Source: Voacanga thouarsii
Lineage: Eukaryota > Streptophyta > Magnoliopsida > Gentianales > Apocynaceae
Length of the DNA stretch: 64,000 nucleotides
Assembly (NCBI GenBank): GCA_026120185.1
Contig: JANUWF010001165.1
Coordinates: 558,001-622,000 of the forward strand
Reading direction: 5' to 3'
The notes beneath the pieces are model-generated. The model was not told the origin of the DNA and searched no databases. It worked only from the letters and a program-made list of their open reading frames with translations. Below are positions 35,474 through 46,657 of this stretch, in pieces; the stretch's first letter is position 1, and the number at the start of each line of letters is the position of its first letter. The translations under genes were made by a program, and so were the position numbers.

Positions 35474-36518
35474 CATTAGTATGGTACGTTGAAGATTGAA
35501 TGAAAGAGGATGAACAAGGAGGTTTTTCTTGATTGACCTTGATGATGTTGTTGAGACCTTCAAGAAAAAAGCTGGTTTTGATCCGATAGAAAATTCTTGT
35601 TTGTGTGATTTTATGTTATAAAGACTAGAAATGAACACTAGGGATTAAGTAAGAGTAATCTGGAGTATTTTAGAGTGATTGGAGGTGTTTAGGGTAGGTT
35701 TTGGCTTGAAGGAGTGTAGTATGTGTTCTTGGTATTCTTGATGAGAATTGAGAGAATTTGAGAGAAGAGCTACACGAAATCTGGAATGATGTTGGCCTAA
35801 TGTTCTAGGGTGATTAGGAGTTTCAGTTTTTAGCTAGAAGGAGAGAGAATAATCTGATTTTGTTTGAAATTCAAATAGAGAAAGTTGTGGAGTTGTTTGA
35901 GGTAGAAGATAACCTAATGGTGTTTGTTTATTGGAGGTTTCTTTGCTCTTCAATGGTGCCGGCTGGACTGATCAATTTTATGGCAAGGGAATGAAGGCTG
36001 TTCAGGCTATAAGGCTGGCCAAAATGCAATCTTCAATGGCAGGGGAAATTCTGGTTTACTAGCTTAATACAAGAGTGTTTTCATAGAGCAAAATTCTAGA
36101 TTTTTTTTGAAGTTCAAATGTGTTTTGGATAGAGTGATCTTAGGGGATTTTTTATGTGTAATTATGGAGTCCAAGTACTTAAGGTAAGTGTGGAGGTTAA
36201 GAGTGTTCAGTCCATGGTTGAACAAGGTCCATTTTGCAGAGGTTTGAAGGTGATTTTTTGCCTAGGCCTAATGTGAAACCCCACCTAAAGCCAACCCTAG
36301 AGTAAGGGGGTCGGGATGCATATCATATTATTTTACATGAATATATATATTTTTGAATGATTTTATGTGCTTTAAGAATTGTGGTTTATATGTTAAAAGG
36401 CTTAGTTATGCTTATTGGGTAGGAAGGATAAAATGGTAATTTTGCCTGAGGTCAAAATAGGAAGATTGCTTGAGGATTATATATGAAGAATATGTGGGTG
36501 AGAAAATAAGAACAAGAG

Positions 36519-36583
36519 TTAGTGTGGTTAAGTGGTTAGAGCTTTGGAATTAATCTCTAAGGTCATGAGTTCAAATCCCATCA
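36519..36583 (+). repeat. tRNA-like pol III promoter segment in LTR C
   Basis: The best preserved copy. TGGTTAAGTGG fits the A-box TRGYNNARNNG, and GTTCAAATC fits the B-box GWTCRANNC, about 36 bp further on, the spacing of a tRNA gene. It has no convincing cloverleaf acceptor stem, so it is tRNA-derived at most, not a working tRNA gene. Confidence 0.55.
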
Positions 36584-38117
36584 TTTAAGTTTTTATCATG
36601 ATTATCTTACATGAGTTTAAATTTTTGTTTTCTTGCATTCCATAAAAATAGGAATGAGAATTCTTGTCCTATTATTACCTCTAACTTGTTCTAACCTTTT
36701 CTTCAATTAAACTTGTTCAAAATTTATCAAAATTCCTGATTTTAATTCCAGAAAATTTCAGCAGGGATTCTTGGTCTTTGAATTTTGGAAATGAATCTTG
36801 GAGGTTGGGGTTTTGACTGAAAATAGGAGAGGAGTTAGGGAAGGTTCCCAAAAGAAATTAATCACCATTGATGAACCTTCAAACTTCACTCCATTGTGTT
36901 CATAATTTTCATGAAAGAAATCTGGAAATTTTCCAGATTCTTGGCAGCCTAACCTTCGAAAATCTCAGCCATCTTTCTTACTCAATTGCTACTGGAAAAT
37001 GGCCAATTTATTCAGCTTGAGGAATTGAAAATTCTGTGCAATTGGGGCTGCACAAAAAACTGCACAAACCAAAAAAAAATTCTGGGCAGTTTCGCAACTT
37101 TCAAACCAGAAAATGAAGCTATTTTATTCCACCTTCAAGCCAGCAAAACTTCTCTGTTTTCTCCATAAAGAAGGCTGGAAAACCAGCCTTAAAGGACCTT
37201 GAACACCTCTTAAAACCTCTGCAAAATGGGCTGAAGAAGTGCAGAAATTCTGCACAGAAAAATGCTACAACCGTTCGCAGCTTTGAACACCATAGAACCA
37301 GAATTTTTCCAGCTTTGTTCTCTTCAAGCCCTGGCCGAAAACCCCCCTTCAACCTCTGTAAATTAACCCTTGTTCAGCCATGAACTGAAAACCATTACCC
37401 TCTCCACTAACATTGCACAATCGGACTCCATAATCACACCTCAAATCTCTCCTACAATCACTCCATTCAAACTTCCATTTGAACTTCAAAATTTCCAGAA
37501 TTTTCTCTCTATGAAAACACCCTTGTATTAAGCTATACAACCAGAATTTCTCTGCCATTAGACTCTGATTTTTGGCCAGCCTTAAAGCCTTATCAAACTT
37601 CAATCATTTCGGCAAAACAAACCAAACCAGCCAACACCATTGTAGCTCCAAGAAAACCTCCATCAATCAAACACCATTAACATATCCTATACCTCAAACC
37701 ACTCCTCAAATCACTCCATTTGAATTTCAAATGATCAGATTTTTCTCTCCCTCTCTAAGCTAAACCGAAACCCCTGAATTCCCTAAACTATTCGATCAAC
37801 ACTCTCCGGAAATTCGTCCAAGCATTCTCCCTCAAATTCTCTCCATTTTCACCAAGAACACCAAGAACACACACTACTTTTCTTCAAGCCAAAACCCACT
37901 CTAAACACCTCTAATCCCTCTCAAAAACTCCAGAATACTCCTACATACTCTCTAGAGTTCATTTCTGGAATTTACAACATCAAAGGTCAAAAACAAAAAT
38001 TGGCATTCGGATCAAAACTGATTTTTCTCCTTGACGTCTCAAGAACATCATCAAGGTAATCAAGAACAATTCTCTTGTTCATCTTCTTCCATTTAACCTT
38101 CTATGTATCAGACTAAT

Positions 38118-38118
<1 letters not shown>

Positions 38119-38163
<45 letters not shown>
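38119..38163. repeat. (CT)n run in LTR C
   Basis: About 45 bp, the longest of the four LTR microsatellite alleles. Confidence 0.95.
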
Positions 38164-38165
<2 letters not shown>

Positions 38166-41100
38166 CCGAAATGGTTGATCAACAACCATGGCTGTTTTTC
38201 TTACTCTTGGACAATTCAAGACTCTCAATCGCGTGGACCTTCTTAAATCTTCATCGAAGTGATCATCAATCAAGTATTCCTCCTTAAACCTTCTTTTTAA
38301 TTCAGCATTCATGTCTCTTAGATATTGATAGGAATAATAAAATATGAATGGGGGATTGAGTATATGCATGTGAATGAAGGGGTTGGGATTAGGACATGAG
38401 AATGATTGATCATGTTTAAGCTATATGGATTTCCTTGAGAATCGATGCATGCTCATCATGTCCTAAGAGAATTATGAATGTTTAAGCATGCTAGATGTTA
38501 TGTCCCCTTTGGTGAATAGGATTTTTATGTTCTTATCTCCATTGAAGCCATGATCATGATTGTTTGGCCATGTGATAGCAAGTGTTGATTTAAGCATATG
38601 TTCATGAGTGGATTAGTTTGTTGTTTGATGTTGAAGAAAATGTTCATGATTCTTGTTAGCAATAGGAAATCATGATTATGTTCTTGTTGATCCTAGGCTA
38701 TTTTAATTAGTAAATTTTATTACCTTAATTAAAATTATTACTATATTTTCCTCTAAGGATTTCGAAATTGCTAGGAAGTTTTGGAAATGGGATGTTACAT
38801 GAAATATTGATATTTTACTAGTCAAATAAATGATATTTTTCCTTAAAAATAATATATGCATAGGTATAATATTAAATAAGATCTTTTATATAAATAATAA
38901 TAATGACCTGGTAGACCATAATTCAAACTTTTGCCTATATTCATAAATATTATATATATTAAAATTCGTTTGTTATTTATTAAACAAAAAATTTAATATA
39001 ATTCATTTATTATTAATTTTATTTATTACTAATTATTTATTATCTATTAAAAATTAATTAAAAATTATTTGTAATTTATTATTTATTTATAATAAAGCTA
39101 TTTTTAAATTACCATTTATTAATATTATTTAGGGCTTGGTATTATTCAATATTCAAACCTTAATTTATTTATTAATAATAACACTCAAAAATTATTATTT
39201 GAGTCTATAATTTATTAGCAATTATTTTAGAACCCCTAGTCATTTTAACTAATCAAACTAGACTTATTTTATAAAATTCTTTATTAGCTAGCCTTAAAGC
39301 TTAGGACATTAGGGTCGTGATTGTAATAAGTTGAATTAGGATTATTTGTGTAAGTGAATTTAGTTTGAGTGTAACCTTATGTTTTGTGTTTACCCCAGGC
39401 GGGGTTAGGTCAACCTTGGAAGACTTTTGAATTTGAGCAAGCAAAGAATCAGGTAAGCTCCTGCATGGAATTTTGTGAAGACCAAAAATTACTGTGGCAA
39501 GCTAAACGCGATGTGTATGGAAATTCATGTTGTAAAGGCAATTAAGGACTATTTTTCCTATTTATTTCGAGTCAAGCAAATCATTTGAAAATCAAACAAG
39601 CGAGTTTTACACAAAATGCTAAACTTTTTCTAAAACCCAACTTTGACAAGAATTTTAGAACCCTTAATTGCTATTTCCAAATAAAGCAATGTATGATCCA
39701 TTTTCTCCCAAGTGGGACAATCAACGTTGAGTACTCAATAAGGGTAGACTACCGGGACTAGTCTTTGAAGGGTTAGGGTAAGTCTCTCGGTAGGTGGCCA
39801 CCACTGAGGGGTGAGTCCTTTTTGGATAGGATGCCATCCGGTAGGTCATGCCGGTCCGAGCTAGCAAGTTTCAGTCATGTGGACTGTGTGTTTCCGGAGT
39901 GGATAACCGGTAAGTTTGGGTGTAGAGATGGAGGAGTATCTCACCCGGTAGGCCGTACACCTACCTTTTGTCAATTTGCACAAAGTGTGGCATTCTGACC
40001 GTTGCTTAGTCATGGGGCCCAACGTGTGGTAACCCATGGCTATCCATTTGAGTGGTTGAATTTATTGTGCACATGTATGGTTTGAAAAGCGAAACACCAC
40101 TCTTTATTTTCAACACTTATTTAACGCTTGCCAGCACTTTCTCTTATGAAACTTTTACAACTTGCATACATGAATTATTTTACCTAAAACACTCAAAGCA
40201 CACACGGGCTTACTGAGATTTTTATCTCATCACCTTTTATACCATGTTTACAGGTTGATCCGGCTGTGGAGGTCAATAGCTAGACTTGTTGCCTATGCTT
40301 TGAAGACTTTATGTTATTTTCTTTATGGGATGTTTGAGAGATTGTAGCAAACAATTTATTTTGGAATTGTTCCTGTATTTATCTTTTGGGTTGTAATAAG
40401 TTTAATTTTAAAGTATTTATTTTATTTTATTATATGTGAGACCTAGTTATAAAGACCCCTTGTCCATTGGACAGTGCGACATTCCCGGCCCTGTTGGGCC
40501 TAGGTAGTAGGGTGTTACATCTAAGGAGACAAAACTGGAATTTTTCTAGTTTCAAGTTGTTCAAAGGTTCGAATGGTTGTTGATTTTTTTGTGCAGAATT
40601 TATGCATTTCTTCAGCCCGATTTGCAGATGATTTTGAGGGGTATTGAGGGTCTTTCAAGGTTGGTTTCCAGCCTTCTTTCTGGAGAAAAACAGAGGAGGT
40701 TTTGCTAGATTGATGACAAGAAAAATAGCTTCAATTTCAGCTTGGTGTGTAGCGAAATTGCACAGGAATTTTTCTGGTTTTGTGCAGTTTATGCAGTCCG
40801 AATTTTGCACAGAAATTTCAGTCCTCAAGCTACATGAATTGGCCATTTTTCTGGTAACAAATAAGCAAGAGTACTAACTGAATTTTTTGAAAGCTGGACA
40901 GTCTAAAATTCTGGAAAATTTCTAGATTTCCTTCATTAAAAACATGAACAACATAAAGGTGAGCATGAAGGTTCTACCATGGTGATTTATTTTTCTTGGA
41001 TTCTTCTCCCTAATTTCGGCCAATCCTCTAACTTCCAATATTGATTTCCAAAATTCAAGGCTAAGGAATTATCTTATAATTTTTTGGAATTAAAAAAAGA

Positions 41101-41308
41101 GATTTAATGAATTTTGAATAATTTAAATTGTAAAGATGTTAAGACAAAGCTAGAGGTAATAACAAAGACAAAAATTCCTTTCAGGACATGATTATATGAT
41201 TAAGGCATTCTCTTCTTGTCTTCCCTAAGACAACATTCCTATCTTTAAGGAATATAAGAAAAACAAAAATTCAAACAGAACTAAAATAATTATGAATAAA
41301 ACTTAAGT

Positions 41309-41371
41309 GATGGGATTTGAACTCATGACCTTAGAGATTAATTCTAAAGCTCTAACCACTTAACCACAACA
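41309..41371 (-). repeat. tRNA-like segment in LTR B
   Basis: Minus strand holds TGGTTAAGTGG and GAGTTCAAATCCC as in LTR C. Confidence 0.55.
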
Positions 41372-41618
41372 ACCCTTGTTTTTATTTTCTTAGCCAAATA
41401 TTCTTCTTATCTAAACCTCAAGCCATCTTCCTATTTTGAATTCAAGCAAAATTACCGTTTTACCTTTCCTACTCAATAAGCATAATTAAGCCTCTTAACC
41501 TATAAACTATAATTCTAAAGTACATAAAACTATTCAAAAATATATATTTTTATGCAGAATAATATGATATGCATCCCGATCCTCTTACTCTAAGGTTGGC
41601 TTTAAGTGGGGTTTCACA

Positions 41619-42184
41619 TACCGTCATACCTCCATGCTTCAGATTCTAAAACTTGTCTTCCCTTTTCTCTACTATCCACTGAGGGATATATTCAGCTCTG
41701 AATGCCTCCATGAAGTTAGCCCACATCCAGTCCTGATCGATCATCTCCTAGTCATCTTGGACTTGTTGCCACCATGCCCGAGCTGGGCCCCTCAATCAAA
41801 ATGCAACAAATTTCACCATTTGCTTCTCAGTGTAATGAAGCGTAGCAAAGATGTCCTCCATCCGTTCCACCCATTGTTCTGCTTTCTGATCCTGCTTGGC
41901 CTCTCCTAAGAAGATAGGAGGTTGAAATTTCAGAAACCTCTCTAAGGCTTCATCTTCCCCCTTTGGATTCCTCCGCTTAGTCAAAGTTTGCAGGATCTCG
42001 GTCATTTTGTGGAACGCTTGCCCTATCATCACGCTGACAGGTTCTTCTGACCCCATTTTTGGTTTTAGTTCATTCTTACCCCCCCGGTTGGGTGAAGCAT
42101 TTGAGTTGTCTCAAACTCCGGTGTCACAGGCTCTGCCTCAGGAACTCTTCTGCTGGATGTAGCTGCACGATGCTTGGGTACCAT
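41619..42184 (-). pseudogene. chromovirus gag, N-terminal part
   Basis: The probable start is MVPKHRAATSSRR at 42184. After about 34 codons a run of seven G (42079-42085 on the plus strand as C) shifts the frame; the other frame continues KNELKPKMGSEEPVS and then the capsid-like region ERFLKFQPPIFLGE, AEQWVERMEDIFATLHY and RGPARAWWQQV. The gene is then cut by solo LTR B and resumes at 33788. Besides the G-run shift it has in-frame stops. The gag product would form the virus-like particle in the cytoplasm. Confidence 0.8.
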
Positions 42185-42451
42185 TCTAAATCATACCCCA
42201 AATAATGAGTTTATGCATCAAAGTTTAAAACATGTAATTTAAGCATACATTCACATTCAGGTTTAAGTAAAAGAAAATCATACGCAAATTTTTTTGTATA
42301 AAGAATTGCATATAGATTTTTCTCAAGATTTAGAGTACTCCTGGTACTCTTATTTGCATAAATTTTGAAATAAAGCAGTAAACATGAATAGACTCCTTAG
42401 CACAGGAGTTTATTGAAAGCTGTAAATAAAACGTCCTAAGCATAGCAGAAC

Positions 42452-42862
42452 TTAGTCTCTCCAATCCTCATTAGAGTCTTCAAAGTCGGCATCATACAAC
42501 CATCCCCCAGATTTCCTAGAAAAGTCTATCCCAGCCCCATTCACGAACCCATAGTCCATTGGCTCCTTCTCAGGCCTCCTAGAACTTTCCCTAGTTTCAA
42601 CTTGGTTGGGTGAGAGTACAAAGGAGGGTCTGGGTGGAGATTCATATTCTATCTCCCCCGAGTCATCACTATCAGCAGTCAAATCAATTACGGGACTAGG
42701 TGGGAGTGGGGCATATTCCATGTCAATTTCCTCATCTTCACTATTAGAAACCAAGTCTATCATAGGTATTGGGGGTGGCTCAATAATCTGAACCTCATCA
42801 TCACTGCTTTCATCCAAGGGTATGATTGGTTGAGGTGCAGGCTGCGGCGCAGGCTGAGGCAT
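42452..42862 (-). CDS. acidic leader ORF of the chromovirus with SUMO-interaction-like motifs
   Basis: An uninterrupted 136-codon ORF between the 5' LTR and gag, on the element's coding strand. It starts with three PAPQP-like repeats, followed by hydrophobic-acidic blocks: VQIIEPPP, then MIDLVSNSEDEE, then VIDLTADSDDSGE. The last two have the form of SUMO-interaction motifs (hydrophobic V/I-I-D-L followed by Ser and acidic residues). The rest is acidic and likely disordered, ending GWLYDADFEDSNEDW. It has no zinc finger or enzymatic domain. It is the only ORF in gypsy A with no internal stop, although it is short enough that this may be chance. Whether it is translated alone or was once spliced to gag is unknown. 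Confidence 0.5.
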   Translation of the reverse strand: MPQPAPQPAPQPIIPLDESSDDEVQIIEPPPIPMIDLVSNSEDEEIDMEYAPLPPSPVIDLTADSDDSGEIEYESPPRPSFVLSPNQVETRESSRRPEKEPMDYGFVNGAGIDFSRKSGGWLYDADFEDSNEDWRD

Positions 42863-43023
42863 TGATAAATCTTCCAGGTTGATAGGGATAGGTGGATACC
42901 ATTATTGGCCCATCCTCGCAGTTCTAATCATTCTAATCATCCTACAACATAGACAAGCCAAGTTAGACAAAGGATTTAACCTTAATAAAATAAAGCATTT
43001 ACTATCAATAATTGTCTAAACCT

Positions 43024-43039
43024 TATCTCTGATACCACT
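43024..43039 (-). promoter_or_regulatory. gypsy A primer-binding site (initiator tRNA-Met)
   Basis: In element sense AGTGGTATCAGAGATA directly follows the 5' LTR; TGGTATCAGAG is complementary to the 3' end of plant initiator tRNA-Met. Confidence 0.85.
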
Positions 43040-43113
43040 TGTAACACCCCACTACCTAAGCCCATTAGGGCCGGGGATGTCGTCCCGTCCACAGGATAAG
43101 GGGCCTTTATAAC

Positions 43114-44852
43114 TGTTAGTGTTATGCCCTAGAGGCAATCACTTGTACATTGTATATGACATATTTTATTTTAATAAAAGGCATTATTTATCTTATAGTT
43201 TCTTTTGTTTACTTTTATGTAATATAACTGTTAGATAAAGTCCCTAGTATAACACTGTGTTAAGGAAATTATGATAGAGATCATGATATAAGATTCCTAC
43301 TACACTGTATAGTGTTAGTACTTAAATAGTCCCTAGTCATAGTATTAACGAGACAGGACATCATTAATGCGTTAAGATTAGCATGTGTTAGACTTCCTGA
43401 TTTGATCAGGCAGTGGTTCTCATATTCGTGAGTATTGAGATACTCAACATTAACACATGGATACTTGTTAATGGAATAAGTACATTTGATGACCTAGCTA
43501 TGAGATAATCATATGGATAACTATTTAGTACCAGTGATATAATCTCACTATAGAAAACGTGCAAGTATCTTTAGACTTGAGATCTCCAAGGTACTTTATT
43601 TGCTGAGCATTGTGTTTTGATTCCAATCTCTAGAGCTAGATCGAGGGCTGCCTATGGGATAGATATTGGGTACATTGTGAGGTAAATGAAAGTAGTTGAG
43701 AGTGTCAATAAAGGATTCACCACTCCTAATAGTAGGGGCGAATATTTCATGGCTACTTGTAGGAATAACTACTCAAGAAGTCCTTGGTCAAGGCGAATGT
43801 GTATTGAAAACAATTCCAATTGATACGCATCTAGAGTAGTGGGTTCCTGATACAAGTACTATTATATTTGGGCCAGAATTAATATATATTCTGGAGGGAG
43901 TTGGCAATAGTTTCGTACTCCAAACCGAATGAGATATTGTATGGTGAAAGGAGTTAATTGCACTGTAGTTTGTTATTGAATGGTTCATGTCAAGCCACTT
44001 GACTTCTTGGATTCTTGGGTAGTCATAATGTGTTGCTAGATACCATTCATGTCCTGGGAATATGAGTTTATTAATTGATGAATTAATAACCAATCCTGAT
44101 TAGAATTAATATGATTAATTCTAATTAAATATAGATTATTAATCTCAAAGACATTTGGATTAATTCATGTTCGCTACTAATTGACTAGGAAACCTAATAG
44201 GTCACACACAATAGAGGATTATATACTCAAGATGTTATTTGATAACATAGTGGGGTTAATTGCGAGAAAGAGAAGTGGTTGTAGACAAATTATAATTAGT
44301 TATAATTTATGGTCCAAATTATAATTGTGAGAACTTGATATTTCCAATTACAATTAGGGAATTCTAATTGTTTTAGAATTCTTAGTTGGAGTATATTTTC
44401 AATAGATTTTCGTGGAATTTATATGATGATAGACGATTCCTAAGCCTTACTGGAATACACACGAAAACTCCAAACCCTAGGGACACACGATACCTCTCTT
44501 TTTCTCGTTGATATTGATCAAACTCTAGTCGCCATCTTAGTTCTGTTAGCACCAAAAATTTTGGTGCTTGAGAGTGTTTTTCTGTGTGGATTTCTGTTAA
44601 AGATAATCACACACTGTGATTATAGTGGTTGGATGTTCAACTCTCGGGGTGTTTGATCAAGAGGATTGCTGGATCGCGCCTCAACTTGAAGAAGGAAAAA
44701 TTTTGTTTCCCACATGATCAAAGAAAGGTAAAAAGATATTACATTTGTTCTCTTTAAGTTTTGTTTTCCACACATATGCGAATCCTAGGTTAGTATCTCG
44801 TTCTTATTCTTTCCGCTATGCCATATATGATATGCGTGAGAGATACCCAATA
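43114..44852 (+). repeat. copia 5' LTR
   Basis: Begins TGTTAGTGTTATGCCC and ends GAGATACCCAATA, directly before the primer-binding site. Confidence 0.93.
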
Positions 44853-44866
44853 GTGGTATCAGAGCC
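44853..44866 (+). promoter_or_regulatory. copia primer-binding site (initiator tRNA-Met)
   Basis: GTGGTATCAGAGCC immediately after the 5' LTR, matching the initiator tRNA-Met 3' end. Confidence 0.92.
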
Positions 44867-46657
44867 ATGCTATGTGTGGTTTACAGACATTGTTTCGGCA
44901 TGAAAAGCTGTTTTCATGTATTCGTGTTTGTCTTTGTTCGCTGTGAAAATTGTTTTCACTCAAGTCGAAATTGTTTTGAGCATTATGGGTTGGGTCCGTA
45001 GCACAATATGATTGTATAATAGTCACAGCATATTTTGAAAGGTGCTTTCTTTATGTGCTGCAAGTTTTGCAGAAAAACGTTTTCTTGAACATGGTTGTTA
45101 CCTTCCGTTTCATCTTGTGAATTTAAATTTCTGTTTGGTTTTGTTTAAGCTAACAAATTGGTTGTTGTTTTAAGCTTCAAAACAGAAAAACTCTACTGAA
45201 AACTGTTCTCACTAAAAATTTGCAGAAAAGAAGGCACCAGAAATTGTTTCTGGAAAATTTTCTGAAAATCGCCGCCTCTTCCCTACTACAGCCGGCGCCG
45301 GCTTTGGTTTCCAAACTGGCACCGGTTCCTTACTGTTTCGCGTCGTCTAGAAATTGTTTCTAGAAGAAAATTTTTCTTGAAACTAAACCGCAGCCAGCGT
45401 CGGCTCTAGCTTCCAAACCGGCGCCGATTCTGCTCTTTTTGCGATGCTCCAGCCATTTAAAAAAAAATTGAAAGAGTTTTGAAAGGGAAAATCTCATTTG
45501 ATGAGAGACGAGACACAAAAGCATTTTCTCAAAATTAGTTTTGAGATAAATAATTTTATTTTTCAAAATAATGATTTTGAAAATTTAAAATTAATGTATT
45601 TTTCTAAAATATTGATTTTAGAATTTGTTTTATTTTTTCAAATTTGTGATTTTGGAATAATAAAAGTTATATGTTTATTTTGTTTAAGCATAATTAATGG
45701 CACGGTGGATGGTTATGGATTAAAACCAATTATATCTGTTCATGCATTTTACAGTTTTGGTTTTTATGAAATAGGGCCTGCGAGTCCTGCCTTCTCTAAA
45801 ATTTTTGTGTAATTCTCTCTCATCTAACTCCCTCGAATGTAACTTGAGGTTTTCTCTCTTTAGGAAATTATGTAATTAGTTTACATATGTTAGATAAGAG
45901 TAGAATTATTCTATTTTGGAGATGACAACCAAAACAAGGCGAGAAGGTAAGACCTTTTACTTAAATCATGCATGAACACATAGGGTTAACATATTAATTT
46001 CTTTTATGGCTCAAAAAAATTAATTCAGAATAAAATCCATAACCATACCACGTAATCGCTTTATTACTATGATTATCAATTATGTGATTTATTGATTTTA
46101 TGCATGTCATTTATTGAAATCACTAAAAGGAACAAATCCCTCAATTAATATTAAACTTAATTCCTTCCGTTAATATAATAAGAACGAGAGTCTTTTTTCG
46201 AGACCAAGTTGTTGGGCATGTCCAAGCTATGGAATTAAATTCCTTTGGAATTAAATTCCTGATTAATGGTCGGGTTTAACTAAATTCTTTATCCCAGTTG
46301 GGCAAACTCAAGCATAAAGAAATTTAGAGGAAAAGTTAGGGTAGCCCAAAAGGCTTTAAGATTAAAAGCTGTTAATCACTCAATGATCCGGTAGTTACAT
46401 ATGATGTAATTGGTATTGGATATCTATCAATAAACTCAAGGGTGGCTTATTGGGCAAACTCAATGTTATTCTTGAGGAATTTGGATATCGGTCCACTAGG
46501 AAAGCTTCCAATGGGCTTTTCCGAATAGTAGTGGGGCTATTGGTTTAAGTAAAATAGTAGAGTAAAAATGCGTTTAATTAAAGTCCTAATTATTTGTATT
46601 TCATGTGCATATACAATAGCTAATCCTCTCTATCTTTACATCTAGGACACTTGCATC
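44867..46657 (+). other. copia untranslated leader
   Basis: About 1.8 kb without a conserved ORF. It contains an imperfect tandem duplication of about 105 bp (45240-45350 and 45351-45450), unusually GC-rich for this window, each copy holding a CAGCCRGCGYCGGCT block and a CCAAAC/CTGGC block. The 104-codon ORF at 45498-45812 has no recognised domain. Confidence 0.6.

Larger units (their letters stand above)
36272..40519 (+). repeat. solo LTR C of the gypsy A family, opposite orientation, inside LTR B
   Basis: Starts TGTGAAACCCCACC and ends GTAGGGTGTTACA, so it is the reverse orientation of the other three LTR copies. Flanks are CCTAA (36267-36271) and TCTAA (40520-40524), a 5-bp duplication with one change. 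The interrupted LTR B sequence resumes exactly at 40520 when aligned to the reference LTR near 28690. Length is 4248 bp with no internal region. Confidence 0.88.
33789..41618 (-). repeat. solo LTR B of the gypsy A family, inserted in gag
   Basis: Starts TGTAACACCTTAC and ends GGGGTTTCACA, like the gypsy A LTRs and in the same orientation, with no internal region beside it. Flanks are CACCG (33784-33788) and TACCG (41619-41623), a 5-bp duplication with one change. About 700 bp corresponding to 25899-26601 of the reference LTR is deleted at 34170-34173. A second solo LTR (36272-40519) is inserted within it. Solo LTRs form by recombination between the two LTRs of a full element. Confidence 0.88.

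Noticed and set aside
36519..36583. functional tRNA gene
   Set aside because: A and B boxes are present, but I cannot form a convincing acceptor stem or a normal anticodon loop.
45498..45812. 104-codon ORF in the copia leader
   Set aside because: No domain, Phe/Ile-rich, and located in untranslated leader upstream of gag.
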